Assembly (NCBI GenBank): GCA_041395445.1
Contig: JAWLAO010000002.1
Location: 248,001-312,000, forward strand
Direction: 5' to 3'
DNA from: Gammaproteobacteria bacterium
GTDB taxonomy: Bacteria; Pseudomonadota; Gammaproteobacteria; Xanthomonadales; Marinicellaceae
Length of the DNA stretch: 64,000 nt
Position numbers and translations under genes: made by a program. Positions 54,395 through 62,307 of this stretch are shown here, one piece after another. The notes under the pieces were generated by a model. It was not told the DNA's origin. It ran no database searches and saw only the letters and a program-made list of their open reading frames with translations. Position 1 is the stretch's first letter; every line of letters begins with the position of its first letter.

Positions 54395-54960
54395 TGTTGT
54401 GATTCCGCTATAGTGGCAAAAAGTTTGGGTTTTTCAAGTCGTGAAATATATTGAGGTAACGGCATTGGAATCTGAATAATGCAATCAACGGGACATACAG
54501 GAATGCACAAATCACAACCGGTACAGGCATCTGTAATGACCGTGTGCATTTGTTTGGCAGCTCCGACAATGGCATCAACAGGACACGCTTGAATGCATTT
54601 TGTACAGCCAATACAGTCTTTCTCTACGATTTCGACAATCATATCAACCGGGTCTTCACTACCATTTTCCGGGTTTAATTCTAAAACCTCCACATCCAGT
54701 AAAGCAGCCAGCTTTTTGATGCCTTCTTCACCGCCGGGTGGGCATTGATTGATTGGAGCTTCTCCTCCGGCAATTGCTGTTGCATAGGGTTTGCAACCAG
54801 GATAACCACACTGACCGCATTGAGTTTGTGGCAAAATGGCGTTGATTTGTTCAACAATCGGATTGCCTTCGACCTTGAATTTTTTCGAAACCCACATGAC
54901 AAGAATACCGAAAAATAACGATATGACTGAAATGATTAATAAACTGATGAGAGAGTCCAT
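54388..54960 (-). CDS. rnfB: Rnf complex ferredoxin subunit RnfB
   Basis: This 190-residue protein has an N-terminal membrane helix, a 4Fe-4S domain with CGQCGYPGCKPYA (about residues 47-59), and two 4Fe-4S ferredoxin motifs, CIGCTKCIQACP and CTGCDLCIPVCP. It receives electrons from ferredoxin in the forward direction, or passes them to ferredoxin-like acceptors. It starts one base after rnfA. Confidence 0.95.
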   Translation of the reverse strand: MDSLISLLIISVISLFFGILVMWVSKKFKVEGNPIVEQINAILPQTQCGQCGYPGCKPYATAIAGGEAPINQCPPGGEEGIKKLAALLDVEVLELNPENGSEDPVDMIVEIVEKDCIGCTKCIQACPVDAIVGAAKQMHTVITDACTGCDLCIPVCPVDCIIQIPMPLPQYISRLEKPKLFATIAESQQW

Positions 54961-55539
54961 TTATCTCACCATTCCTCCAAACCCCATAAATGCTAAAGAC
55001 ATTATTCCGGCAGTTATCAAAGCAATCGGTGTCCCTTTGAAGGATTCAGGCACATTTGCCATTTCCAGTCGCTCACGAATTGCAGAAAATAGCACTAACA
55101 CTAAAGTAAAACCGATAGAGGCACTCAAACCAAAAACAGCAGACTCAATTAGATTGTTTTGTTGCTGAATATTGAGTAAAGCGACGCCGAGAACGGCACA
55201 GTTGGTTGTGATTAAAGGTAAAAATATTCCCAAGACCTGATAAAGCAAAGGTGATGTCTTATGCAAAATAAGTTCAGTAACTTGAACAGTTACAGCAATA
55301 ACGAGAATAAAACTGAGAGTTTTGAGGTATTCAATTTCAAGCGGAATTAACAAATAAGTATGGATAAAATAACTGACAATAGACGATAAAGTCAGTACAA
55401 AAGTTGTTGCCAATCCCATACCCAAAGCGGATTCATATTTATTGGAGACTCCCATAAACGGGCATAATCCCAAAAACTTCACCAAAACAAAGTTGTTGAT
55501 AAAAACCGCACTAATAAATATGAAAAATAACTCCGACAT
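54961..55539 (-). CDS. rnfA: Rnf complex membrane subunit RnfA
   Basis: Six-helix membrane subunit of 192 residues, first gene of the operon. NFVLVKFLGLCPFMGVSNKYESALGMGLATTFVL includes the conserved Cys that pairs with RnfE for a membrane iron-sulfur cluster; LPLITTNCAVLGVALL is the second conserved Cys region. The operon promoter must lie in the 87 bases shared with the divergent hemoglobin gene. Confidence 0.95.
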   Translation of the reverse strand: MSELFFIFISAVFINNFVLVKFLGLCPFMGVSNKYESALGMGLATTFVLTLSSIVSYFIHTYLLIPLEIEYLKTLSFILVIAVTVQVTELILHKTSPLLYQVLGIFLPLITTNCAVLGVALLNIQQQNNLIESAVFGLSASIGFTLVLVLFSAIRERLEMANVPESFKGTPIALITAGIMSLAFMGFGGMVR

Positions 55540-55570
55540 AAATTGATAACTGAATAATTGACCGCATATT

Positions 55571-55600
55571 TTAACGGTTCTTCAAAGAAGAAAGTATAAT
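55571..55600 (+). promoter_or_regulatory. Putative promoter of the truncated hemoglobin gene
   Basis: TTAACG (55571-55576) and a perfect TATAAT (55595-55600) are separated by 18 bases, with the ATG 26 bases downstream of the -10. Confidence 0.45.
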
Positions 55601-55626
55601 ATTTGTCAAACTAGTGAGATTTTTTT

Positions 55627-56031
55627 ATGCAGAGATATGGTGAGTTGGATGCTTCTTACAAAGCTGCCGGTGAAGAGCAGGGCATTCGTAAATTGGTTGA
55701 TGAGTTTTATCAGCAGATGGAAACTTTGGAGCGAGGACAGCACATTCGTTCCATGCACACAGAATCTTTGGAAGTGATTAAGGACAAATTATCTTTGTTT
55801 TTAATGGCATGGTTGGGAGGCCCGAAAATCTATCGCCAGAAATATGGTGGTATATCGATCCCGATGGCACACAAACATCTGGTTGTGACAGAACAGGAAA
55901 GAGATGATTGGTTGTATTGCATGCAAGTAGCTTTGAAAAAACAAGACTATGCCGAAGATTTCAAAGAATATCTAATCAAACAATTATCAGTTCCTGCGGA
56001 AAGAATTAGGCAGGTTTCGAGGGATATATGA
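55627..56031 (+). CDS. Group II truncated hemoglobin
   Basis: This 134-residue 2-on-2 globin of the GlbO/trHb2 type shows VDEFYQQMETL (helix B), IRSMHTESL, KLSLFLMAWLGGPKIYRQKYG, AHKHLVVTEQERDDWLYCMQ with the proximal His, and a C-terminal helix. Such proteins bind O2 or handle NO and peroxide; the role here is not known. It is divergent from rnfA, so oxygen- or redox-linked control of the shared region is plausible but unproven. Confidence 0.9.
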   Translation: MQRYGELDASYKAAGEEQGIRKLVDEFYQQMETLERGQHIRSMHTESLEVIKDKLSLFLMAWLGGPKIYRQKYGGISIPMAHKHLVVTEQERDDWLYCMQVALKKQDYAEDFKEYLIKQLSVPAERIRQVSRDI

Positions 56032-56168
56032 TTAATTAATCCCTTTTTTATGCCATACGGATCAAGTAGAACTCACTTATTTAGGTTATATTTTGAAAAA
56101 TTATTGTTTAATAATGAAATAGTAGAAAAAATGTGATTTAATTTACAATTTGACAATAGGTATTAGGT

Positions 56169-56880
56169 ATGAAAAAAAATAAAAATTTAACTTCTTTGCT
56201 ATCTATGGTGTTGGCTATATTTTTTAGTTTTAGTGCAATTGCTACAGATGCAAATAATACTTCCGAGTTATTATCACCTTCTAATAAACCACAGCCGGTT
56301 ATTTTAGGGACAAATAATTTGCCGACAATATTTGCAGCAAATAACGGTGGCGATCCTGGTGGTGGCATCTATTTTGATCTTGAAAACGTAGGTAGTGAAG
56401 CAATCGTAATTAACAGTTGGGATGTTAATACAGAGGATCAGACAACTGTTAATGTATGGACAAGGCCAGGTACTTATGCTGGGTTTGAAACTACTACTAC
56501 CGGTTGGACTTTACTCGGAACCGATAGCACTGTAGTGGCTCAAGGTGTTGACACACCAACGTCAGTTGCTGTTGGTGGTCTTATCATTCAACCTGGTGAA
56601 GTTTATGGTATTGCTATGGAAGGAGATGGTTCATGGATTTATACAAATGGTGATGGTACTAATCAGGTTTATATCATGGTGTTTTAGAATTAAGAGCCGG
56701 TAGTGCGAATAATATCGCATTTAATTCTGGTGTCTTCAGCCCAGAGTATGGAATGGTGTTGTTTACTATGGTCCTGCAGGTCCACCACCTGTTATTCCAA
56801 GTTTAAGTTTCTGGGGTTTGATGTTATTGGTATTAACGTTAATCGCTTTTTCTTATTCAAGATTTTATAGAAATAACTAA
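56169..56880 (+). pseudogene. Exported IPTL-CTERM-type surface protein, two frameshifts
   Basis: A signal peptide (SLLSMVLAIFFSFSAIA) leads into a strand-rich body. The open frame stops at 56687. One added base near 56675-56684 restores GVLELRAGSANNIAFNSGVF. A second near 56739-56745 restores RVWNGVVYYGPAGPP and a tail PPVIPSLSFWGLMLLVLTLI...FYRNN ending at TAA 56878-56880. That tail has the IPTL-CTERM form: a short Pro-rich motif, IPSLSFWG, a hydrophobic helix and a basic end, recognised by an exosortase-like system. With the two bases restored the protein has 237 residues. Both lesions look like missing bases. Confidence 0.8.
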
Positions 56881-56901
56881 TCAGGTTTGACATAAAAGAA
56901 T

Positions 56902-56941
56902 AAAAAAGCCCGAGGTTTAATAAATAACCTCAGGCTTTTTT
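56902..56941. terminator. Bidirectional intrinsic terminator
   Basis: AAAAAGCC-CGAGGTT, loop TAATAAAT, AACCTC-AGGCTTTTT: a long stem with one mismatch, A-run on one side and T-run on the other. It serves the IPTL-CTERM gene and the convergent hydrolase, whose TGA stop (56930-56932) lies inside the stem. Confidence 0.88.
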
Positions 56942-57568
56942 ATTTTTTACGATATTTGTTGTGAGAAATTCAATAATTAGTTTTTTCACTTCTTTATGAA
57001 ACAACATTCTGAAATGATTGGTGTTTACTGATGTATGTTTATCAATCCAATCAGCTTGGGTTTCAACAAGAGCAACAGTGCCATCGTTGGGTTCGGGAAG
57101 CTTTGTTACCAATTTGGCTATGCCAATGCCATTAGATGTTCCTGCAATCATGCAGGAATTTCGGAAAATTTCAGGATTCACAACGCCATTTTCAAGCGGT
57201 TCTTGAGCGTGTTTCAGCATCCAGCGACTCCACCTTTTTTTTGACATTGCTTTTGCAGCCTGAGAACCATTGATTGGAGATCCTAGCATCACCAGTTTTC
57301 CTTGTTTACGAATGTTTGGCATTGTTCTCATTGAAAGAATACCACCCATTGAGTGAACAACCAGATGTACTGTTTTCTCTGAAACTGAATTCACAAAGGA
57401 TTGTAATTTCAACATGTTAAAACTAAATGGTCGGGTGCTGGTTTTCCATCCAAAACGATAAACTTTGTATCCTTGGTCTTCTAACGAACGTGCAATCGAA
57501 AAGAATGTCCAGCGACTCATCCAAAGTCCATGAACCAAAACGACAGCTTGTTGTTCGGTATTTATCAC
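56930..57568 (-). CDS. Alpha/beta hydrolase, lipase-like
   Basis: This 212-residue alpha/beta-hydrolase has VVLVHGLWMSRWTFFSIARSL (oxyanion region), nucleophile elbow VVHSMGGILS, and late Asp and His candidates in EPNDGTVALVETQ and SVNTNHFRMLFH. It is small for a lipase and has no signal peptide. Its substrate is unknown. It follows aspS after nine bases on the same strand and could be co-transcribed. Confidence 0.85.
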   Translation of the reverse strand: MINTEQQAVVLVHGLWMSRWTFFSIARSLEDQGYKVYRFGWKTSTRPFSFNMLKLQSFVNSVSEKTVHLVVHSMGGILSMRTMPNIRKQGKLVMLGSPINGSQAAKAMSKKRWSRWMLKHAQEPLENGVVNPEIFRNSCMIAGTSNGIGIAKLVTKLPEPNDGTVALVETQADWIDKHTSVNTNHFRMLFHKEVKKLIIEFLTTNIVKNKKA

Positions 57569-57577
57569 TTAACTGCG

Positions 57578-59356
57578 TTATTCTTCCTCAACTTCGGGAT
57601 ATATTGCTTGCACATGAACTTCTTCAAGTTGATTAGCAGGGATTTCCGAAGGTGCAGATGTTAAGCTACAGCTCGCTGATGATGTTTTTGGAAATGCAAT
57701 GACATCACGAATCGATTCAACTCCGCACATCAAAGCCGCCATTCGATCCAACCCCAATGCAATACCCCCATGTGGAGGGCAACCATAATTTAACGCTTCC
57801 AACAGGAATCCGAATTTAATCTCTGCGTCCTCTTTAGAAATTCCAAGTAAATCAAAAACGGCTGATTGAATATCTTGATTATGAATACGAATTGAACCGC
57901 CACCAAGCTCAACCCCATTCATGACGACGTCATAACCTTTGGAAATAGCTTTTCCGGGGTTATCTCTGAGAGTTTGTTCATCACAAATTGGAGCCGTGAA
58001 AGGATGATGCAAAGCATCCCAGCGTTTTTCATCAGAATTGTACTCAAACATTGGAAAATCAACGACCCAAAGCGGTTGCCAACCCTCTTTGACTAATCCC
58101 AAGTCTTTGCCAACTTTTAGTCTTAATTCACCCATATATTGGGAAACCGTGCTGTAATCACCGGCGCCGAAAAACAGAATATCACCGTTTTCAGCTTGAG
58201 TTTTCTGTAAAATAGCATCAATGGCATCATCATCGAGAAACTTTACAATCGGAGATTGTAAGCCATCACGACCTTTTTCTTTCTCATTGACTTTAATCCA
58301 GGCTAAACCTTTAGCACCAAAACGGCGAACATAAGGGTCATAATCGTCTATTTGTTTACGACTCATTTGAGTTCCACCTTGTGGAATTTTCAACACACAA
58401 ACACGACCGTTTTCATCATTTGCCGGACTGGAAAAGACTTTGAACTCCACATGTTTGACAGTTTCTGCGACATCAACTAATTGTAAGTCTATTCGTAAAT
58501 CCGGTTTGTCTGAGCCATATAAATTCATCGCATCGGCATAAGTCATGCGAGGAAAAGGATTTGGTAAATCAACATCCAGAACATTTTTATAAGCGTCACG
58601 AACCATATTTTCAGCTAAATCTTGAACATCTCTTTGGTCAACAAATGCCATTTCGATATCAAGCTGCGTGAATTCCGGTTGACGATCCGCACGCAAATCT
58701 TCATCACGGAAGCAACGAGCGATTTGATAATATCTGTCCATTCCTGACATCATCAATAACTGTTTAAACAATTGCGGAGATTGTGGCAAAGCATAAAATT
58801 TAGCTTGCTGAACACGCGAAGGAACTAAAAAGTCGCGCGCTCCTTCAGGAGTTGCTTTGGTGAGGATAGGGGTTTCAATATCAAGAAAGTCCTTACTATC
58901 GAGATAATTTCTCAAACTTCGTGTCAGTTTGTTACGCAAACGGATATTTTTTTGCATTTGCGGACGACGCATATCCAAGTAGCGATATTTCAGTCGAATC
59001 GCTTCACCAACTTCTTCATCCAACATGAATGGTAATGGTTTGGATTTGTTTAATACTTCGTATTTATCAACCACAACCTCAATTTTGCCTGATTTGAGGT
59101 TTGGATTTTCCTGTCCTTCCGGACGATTACGAACCTGACCTTTAACGTGTAAACAATATTCATAACGAGCATCTTCAGCAATTTTGAAAGCTTCGGCATT
59201 ATCCGGCTCGACAACGACCTGTAAGATTCCGCTATGATCGCGTAAATCGATAAAAATCACACCACCATGATCACGGCGTTTATCGACCCAACCACAAACT
59301 TCAACTTGTTGATTTAACTTTTCTTCTGTTACATTTCCACACAGATCGCTTCGCAT
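57578..59356 (-). CDS. aspS: Aspartate-tRNA ligase
   Basis: This is a class IIb synthetase of the bacterial type. An OB-fold anticodon domain (QQVEVCGWVDKRRDHGGVIFIDLRD) precedes the class II core, with motif 2 FRDEDLRADRQPEFTQLDIEM, the bacterial GAD insertion and motif 3 GIALGLDRMAALMCG. I set the start at ATG 59356 (MRSDLCGNV, 592 residues). A GTG at 59368 adds four residues not found in the family. Confidence 0.97.
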   Translation of the reverse strand: MRSDLCGNVTEEKLNQQVEVCGWVDKRRDHGGVIFIDLRDHSGILQVVVEPDNAEAFKIAEDARYEYCLHVKGQVRNRPEGQENPNLKSGKIEVVVDKYEVLNKSKPLPFMLDEEVGEAIRLKYRYLDMRRPQMQKNIRLRNKLTRSLRNYLDSKDFLDIETPILTKATPEGARDFLVPSRVQQAKFYALPQSPQLFKQLLMMSGMDRYYQIARCFRDEDLRADRQPEFTQLDIEMAFVDQRDVQDLAENMVRDAYKNVLDVDLPNPFPRMTYADAMNLYGSDKPDLRIDLQLVDVAETVKHVEFKVFSSPANDENGRVCVLKIPQGGTQMSRKQIDDYDPYVRRFGAKGLAWIKVNEKEKGRDGLQSPIVKFLDDDAIDAILQKTQAENGDILFFGAGDYSTVSQYMGELRLKVGKDLGLVKEGWQPLWVVDFPMFEYNSDEKRWDALHHPFTAPICDEQTLRDNPGKAISKGYDVVMNGVELGGGSIRIHNQDIQSAVFDLLGISKEDAEIKFGFLLEALNYGCPPHGGIALGLDRMAALMCGVESIRDVIAFPKTSSASCSLTSAPSEIPANQLEEVHVQAIYPEVEEE

Positions 59357-59513
59357 TGATATTTCCACATTGTTAAAACTAAACGAACCGGCAATTTTAC
59401 CTTTTCCAGATTTTTTTGATAGTTTTTGCTGTTAAATTGTTTAATTAAAGGTGAATTTTTAAAGAAAAAGACAATCGTACTAAAATAGTAAGCCTATTGG
59501 TGTTTTATAAACA

Positions 59514-59543
59514 AAAATGCCCGCAGAGGTTTGCAGGCATTTT
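59514..59543 (-). terminator. Intrinsic terminator of the porin gene
   Basis: On the minus strand AAAATGCCTGCA pairs with TGCGGGCATTTT around a 6-nt loop, followed by T-rich sequence. It lies about 20 bases after the porin stop. Confidence 0.75.
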
Positions 59544-59564
59544 GTAACTATGAGTCTGGTATTT

Positions 59565-60782
59565 TTACTTAAATTTCGCAATGAAGTCCAGTTGCAAACG
59601 GTCGTAATCCGTTTGTGTTGGTTTGCTTTGTCCGATTTCAGAGTCGATGTATGTCAGTCCTAAAGAAATATTTTTCATCAGACCATAACCGGCTTTTAGC
59701 AGATAACCGCGTGAATCAGTGTTACCGCCAGCAAAGTCGGAATCGTTAAAAGTGCCAATTAAAGCATCCGCTTCAGTATCTAAGTAGGCAAGTCCCATAT
59801 CCCATGAACCGGCATCGCTAACTTTACCGAGTTTAAAACCTAAAGTGTAGGCAGTATCTAAATCATCAGCTGCGGTATTTTTGTAGTAATTTCCATAAAC
59901 GGAGAATGGTAATCCGGAAATCTTGGTTTTCAACTCAGCAAATAATTCAGCTGTATTGAAATCATTCGCTAATCGACCATTTGCATCCAGAGTGTTGCCT
60001 TTGGCATTGCCGTCATATAGCGGAGTTTCGCCTTTAATATTTTGATAATCGTAGTATCCAACACCGGCATTGAAGTCAACTGAGTCTGATAAATCATGTG
60101 AGAAAACCAATTGCCCGCCAAACATTAACGTGTCATCTGTTGAACTTCTTTCTTCAACAGCCATTCCAACCAATGTTGCGTTCACTAAACCTTCAGTGTA
60201 ATTTAAAGCGAAACCTTCAGGATTCAAGTCGCTATCCCAAAGGATTGGATTTTTTCCTGGGATATAGAATGGATTTTTCATCTTACCACCTGATAATTTC
60301 AGGCTATCAGAGAATTTATAATTGAAATAAGCTAAATCCAGACGTAAATCCTTAGTGGAGAACCCTCCATCCAATGACTGATTGGTTGAAACCGGATCAT
60401 CGCCACCACTTGCCATTCCCAATGTAAAGTCAAGGTTATCATTGACTTGCATATTCATGTTAGCTCTCAGTCTGATACGATTTCTTTGACGGATTTCCCG
60501 ACCTTTTTGATCGATATACTCGTATCTGTCTCTAATATCGGCACTGAATTTGACTCTGTCAGCCCACGATGATTTGCTATCTTTCTTTTCAACTTTCGCA
60601 ACTTCCGGTGCTTCGGGTTTTGGAAGTGTATTTTCAGCTGTTTTTGCTTCCAGTTGTTCGATTTTTTCTGTCAATAATTTAACTTGTTGCTTTAACAATT
60701 CGAGTTCAGCGGCAGTATCGCTGGCATAGCCTTGTTGACTTAAAACAGCCAAAATTGAGGCAAGTAATATTTTATTTTTCAT
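59565..60782 (-). CDS. Putative outer-membrane porin, likely phosphate-regulated
   Basis: The 405-residue protein has a signal peptide (KILLASILAVLSQQGYASD), a short coiled coil (AELELLKQQVKLLTEKIEQL) and a beta-barrel of alternating strands that ends in YDRLQLDFIAKFK with a near-terminal aromatic residue. This layout fits the putative-porin family found in proteobacteria. A Pho-box-like site lies about 50 bases upstream and phoR is divergent, so uptake of phosphate or another anion under phosphate limitation is a reasonable inference. The pore specificity itself cannot be read. Confidence 0.82.
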   Translation of the reverse strand: MKNKILLASILAVLSQQGYASDTAAELELLKQQVKLLTEKIEQLEAKTAENTLPKPEAPEVAKVEKKDSKSSWADRVKFSADIRDRYEYIDQKGREIRQRNRIRLRANMNMQVNDNLDFTLGMASGGDDPVSTNQSLDGGFSTKDLRLDLAYFNYKFSDSLKLSGGKMKNPFYIPGKNPILWDSDLNPEGFALNYTEGLVNATLVGMAVEERSSTDDTLMFGGQLVFSHDLSDSVDFNAGVGYYDYQNIKGETPLYDGNAKGNTLDANGRLANDFNTAELFAELKTKISGLPFSVYGNYYKNTAADDLDTAYTLGFKLGKVSDAGSWDMGLAYLDTEADALIGTFNDSDFAGGNTDSRGYLLKAGYGLMKNISLGLTYIDSEIGQSKPTQTDYDRLQLDFIAKFK

Positions 60783-60830
60783 GATGATGTTGATGTGCTT
60801 CTTGGAAAGTTGGAATTTTAATTGAGGAAT

Positions 60831-60848
60831 ATGACATTTCTGTTACAC
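60831..60848 (-). promoter_or_regulatory. Pho-box-like PhoB site upstream of the porin
   Basis: On the minus strand GTGTAACAGAAATGTCAT matches 13 of 18 positions of the enteric Pho box (two TGTCA-type half-sites around an A-rich spacer). It lies about 50 bases before the porin ATG, where a PhoB site would replace the -35 box. A further ATGTCAG half-site lies near 60890. Confidence 0.5.
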
Positions 60849-61002
60849 AAATGAAATAATGCAATAAAAATGAAATACAAATGTCAGCTAAATTTAACAA
60901 ATTTCATGAGATGTTAATATTCTGTCTGTTGATTAAATATTTCCTCAATAATTTTTCCGCGAAACATAGGCTTAGATTTATATTGATATAGAATACGCAT
61001 CT

Positions 61003-62298
61003 ATGCAAAAAAACTCCTTTGGTAAAGAATTAGCATTTGGTATTGTTTTTATTTTGATTGCAATACTAAGCGGTTTGACAACGTCCTATTGGATGCTGTC
61101 TTTTTTTCTGTGGTCAGTTGTTTATATTCTGTGGAAATGGGTTGAGTTTTATTATTTTTACAAGTGGTACATGAATGGTGCTAAACTTGGAAAAGCTCCT
61201 TTATCCAGTGGAATCTGGGAAGATTTATCGACACAAGTCATCAAGAATAGAAAACACAATAAAAAAGTTATCAGTGATAATAAGCATTTGCTTCATCGGT
61301 TTAATGTGACAGCACAAGCATTGCCTTATGCGACAATACTGGTTAACAACCAATTGGAAATAACCTGGTGCAATCATCAGGCGCAAAAACTGTTAGGAAT
61401 TTTTCCACACAAAGATTATGGTTCTCGTTTGGACAATATTATCAGAGCTCCCGAGTTTGTAAACATGCTTCACTCCGAGAGTGATAGTGAGGAAATCAAA
61501 CTGGACAATCCATTGGATGATAGCAAAAAAGTTCATCTCAAACGAATTAAGCTTTCGGGAGATAGCTTTTTGATTGTCGGCAGAGATATCAGTGAGCAGG
61601 AATCCTTGCGAAAATCGCGTAAAGCCTTTGTCGATAATGCATCGCATGAGTTGAGAACACCTTTAACGGTTATCACCGGATATCTGGAAATGTTATTGGG
61701 AGCAGATGATATTGCCAAACATTGGAAAGCCGGAATCAATAATGCCAAGTCTCAGGCGGATCGGATGGAGAGAATCATTTCTGATATGCTCAAACTCTCC
61801 AGCATGGAGCATGAGCGTTATCTGGAACGGAGTGATGAAGTTATAAATATGCCGGAATTATTGAATACTGTATTTAACGATATAAAAAACAGTTCCGGGG
61901 CTGAGCAATACGAACTGTTGGCAGAGATTGATTCTGAGCTGGATATATTTGGTGATGAAGAAGAAATTGTGGGCTTGGTTTCCAACTTGCTCAAAAATGC
62001 AATCAATCATAATCCCAAAGGCACTCAAATTCGTCTGACTTGGTTAGCGCAAAAGGATAGAGCATTGTTATCAGTCTGTGACAATGGTCGTGGAATTGAT
62101 GAAAAACACATACCGCATCTAACCGAGCGATTTTATCGAATTGATAACTCCAAAGATAAAAATTTCAACTCAACAGGTCTGGGATTAGCAATTGTTAAAC
62201 AAATTTGCCAAAACCACGAAGCCGAATTAAATATTCAAAGCAAGCTCAACGAGGGAACTTGCTTTAAAGTGGAGTTTCCGCAAATTCGAATTTGTTGA
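61003..62298 (+). CDS. phoR: Phosphate-regulon sensor histidine kinase PhoR
   Basis: This 431-residue membrane kinase has two N-terminal helices (residues 9-45), a basic stretch, a PAS domain (LPYATILVNNQLEITWCNHQAQ), a phosphorylated His in FVDNASHELRTPLTVITGYLEML (about residue 214), N box NLLKNAINHN and G boxes DNGRGID and STGLGLAI. The short periplasmic loop, PAS and length match PhoR. phoB, usually just upstream, is absent from the window: the porin diverges here instead. Confidence 0.85.
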   Translation: MQKNSFGKELAFGIVFILIAILSGLTTSYWMLSFFLWSVVYILWKWVEFYYFYKWYMNGAKLGKAPLSSGIWEDLSTQVIKNRKHNKKVISDNKHLLHRFNVTAQALPYATILVNNQLEITWCNHQAQKLLGIFPHKDYGSRLDNIIRAPEFVNMLHSESDSEEIKLDNPLDDSKKVHLKRIKLSGDSFLIVGRDISEQESLRKSRKAFVDNASHELRTPLTVITGYLEMLLGADDIAKHWKAGINNAKSQADRMERIISDMLKLSSMEHERYLERSDEVINMPELLNTVFNDIKNSSGAEQYELLAEIDSELDIFGDEEEIVGLVSNLLKNAINHNPKGTQIRLTWLAQKDRALLSVCDNGRGIDEKHIPHLTERFYRIDNSKDKNFNSTGLGLAIVKQICQNHEAELNIQSKLNEGTCFKVEFPQIRIC

Positions 62299-62307
62299 GA
62301 CCTCTGT

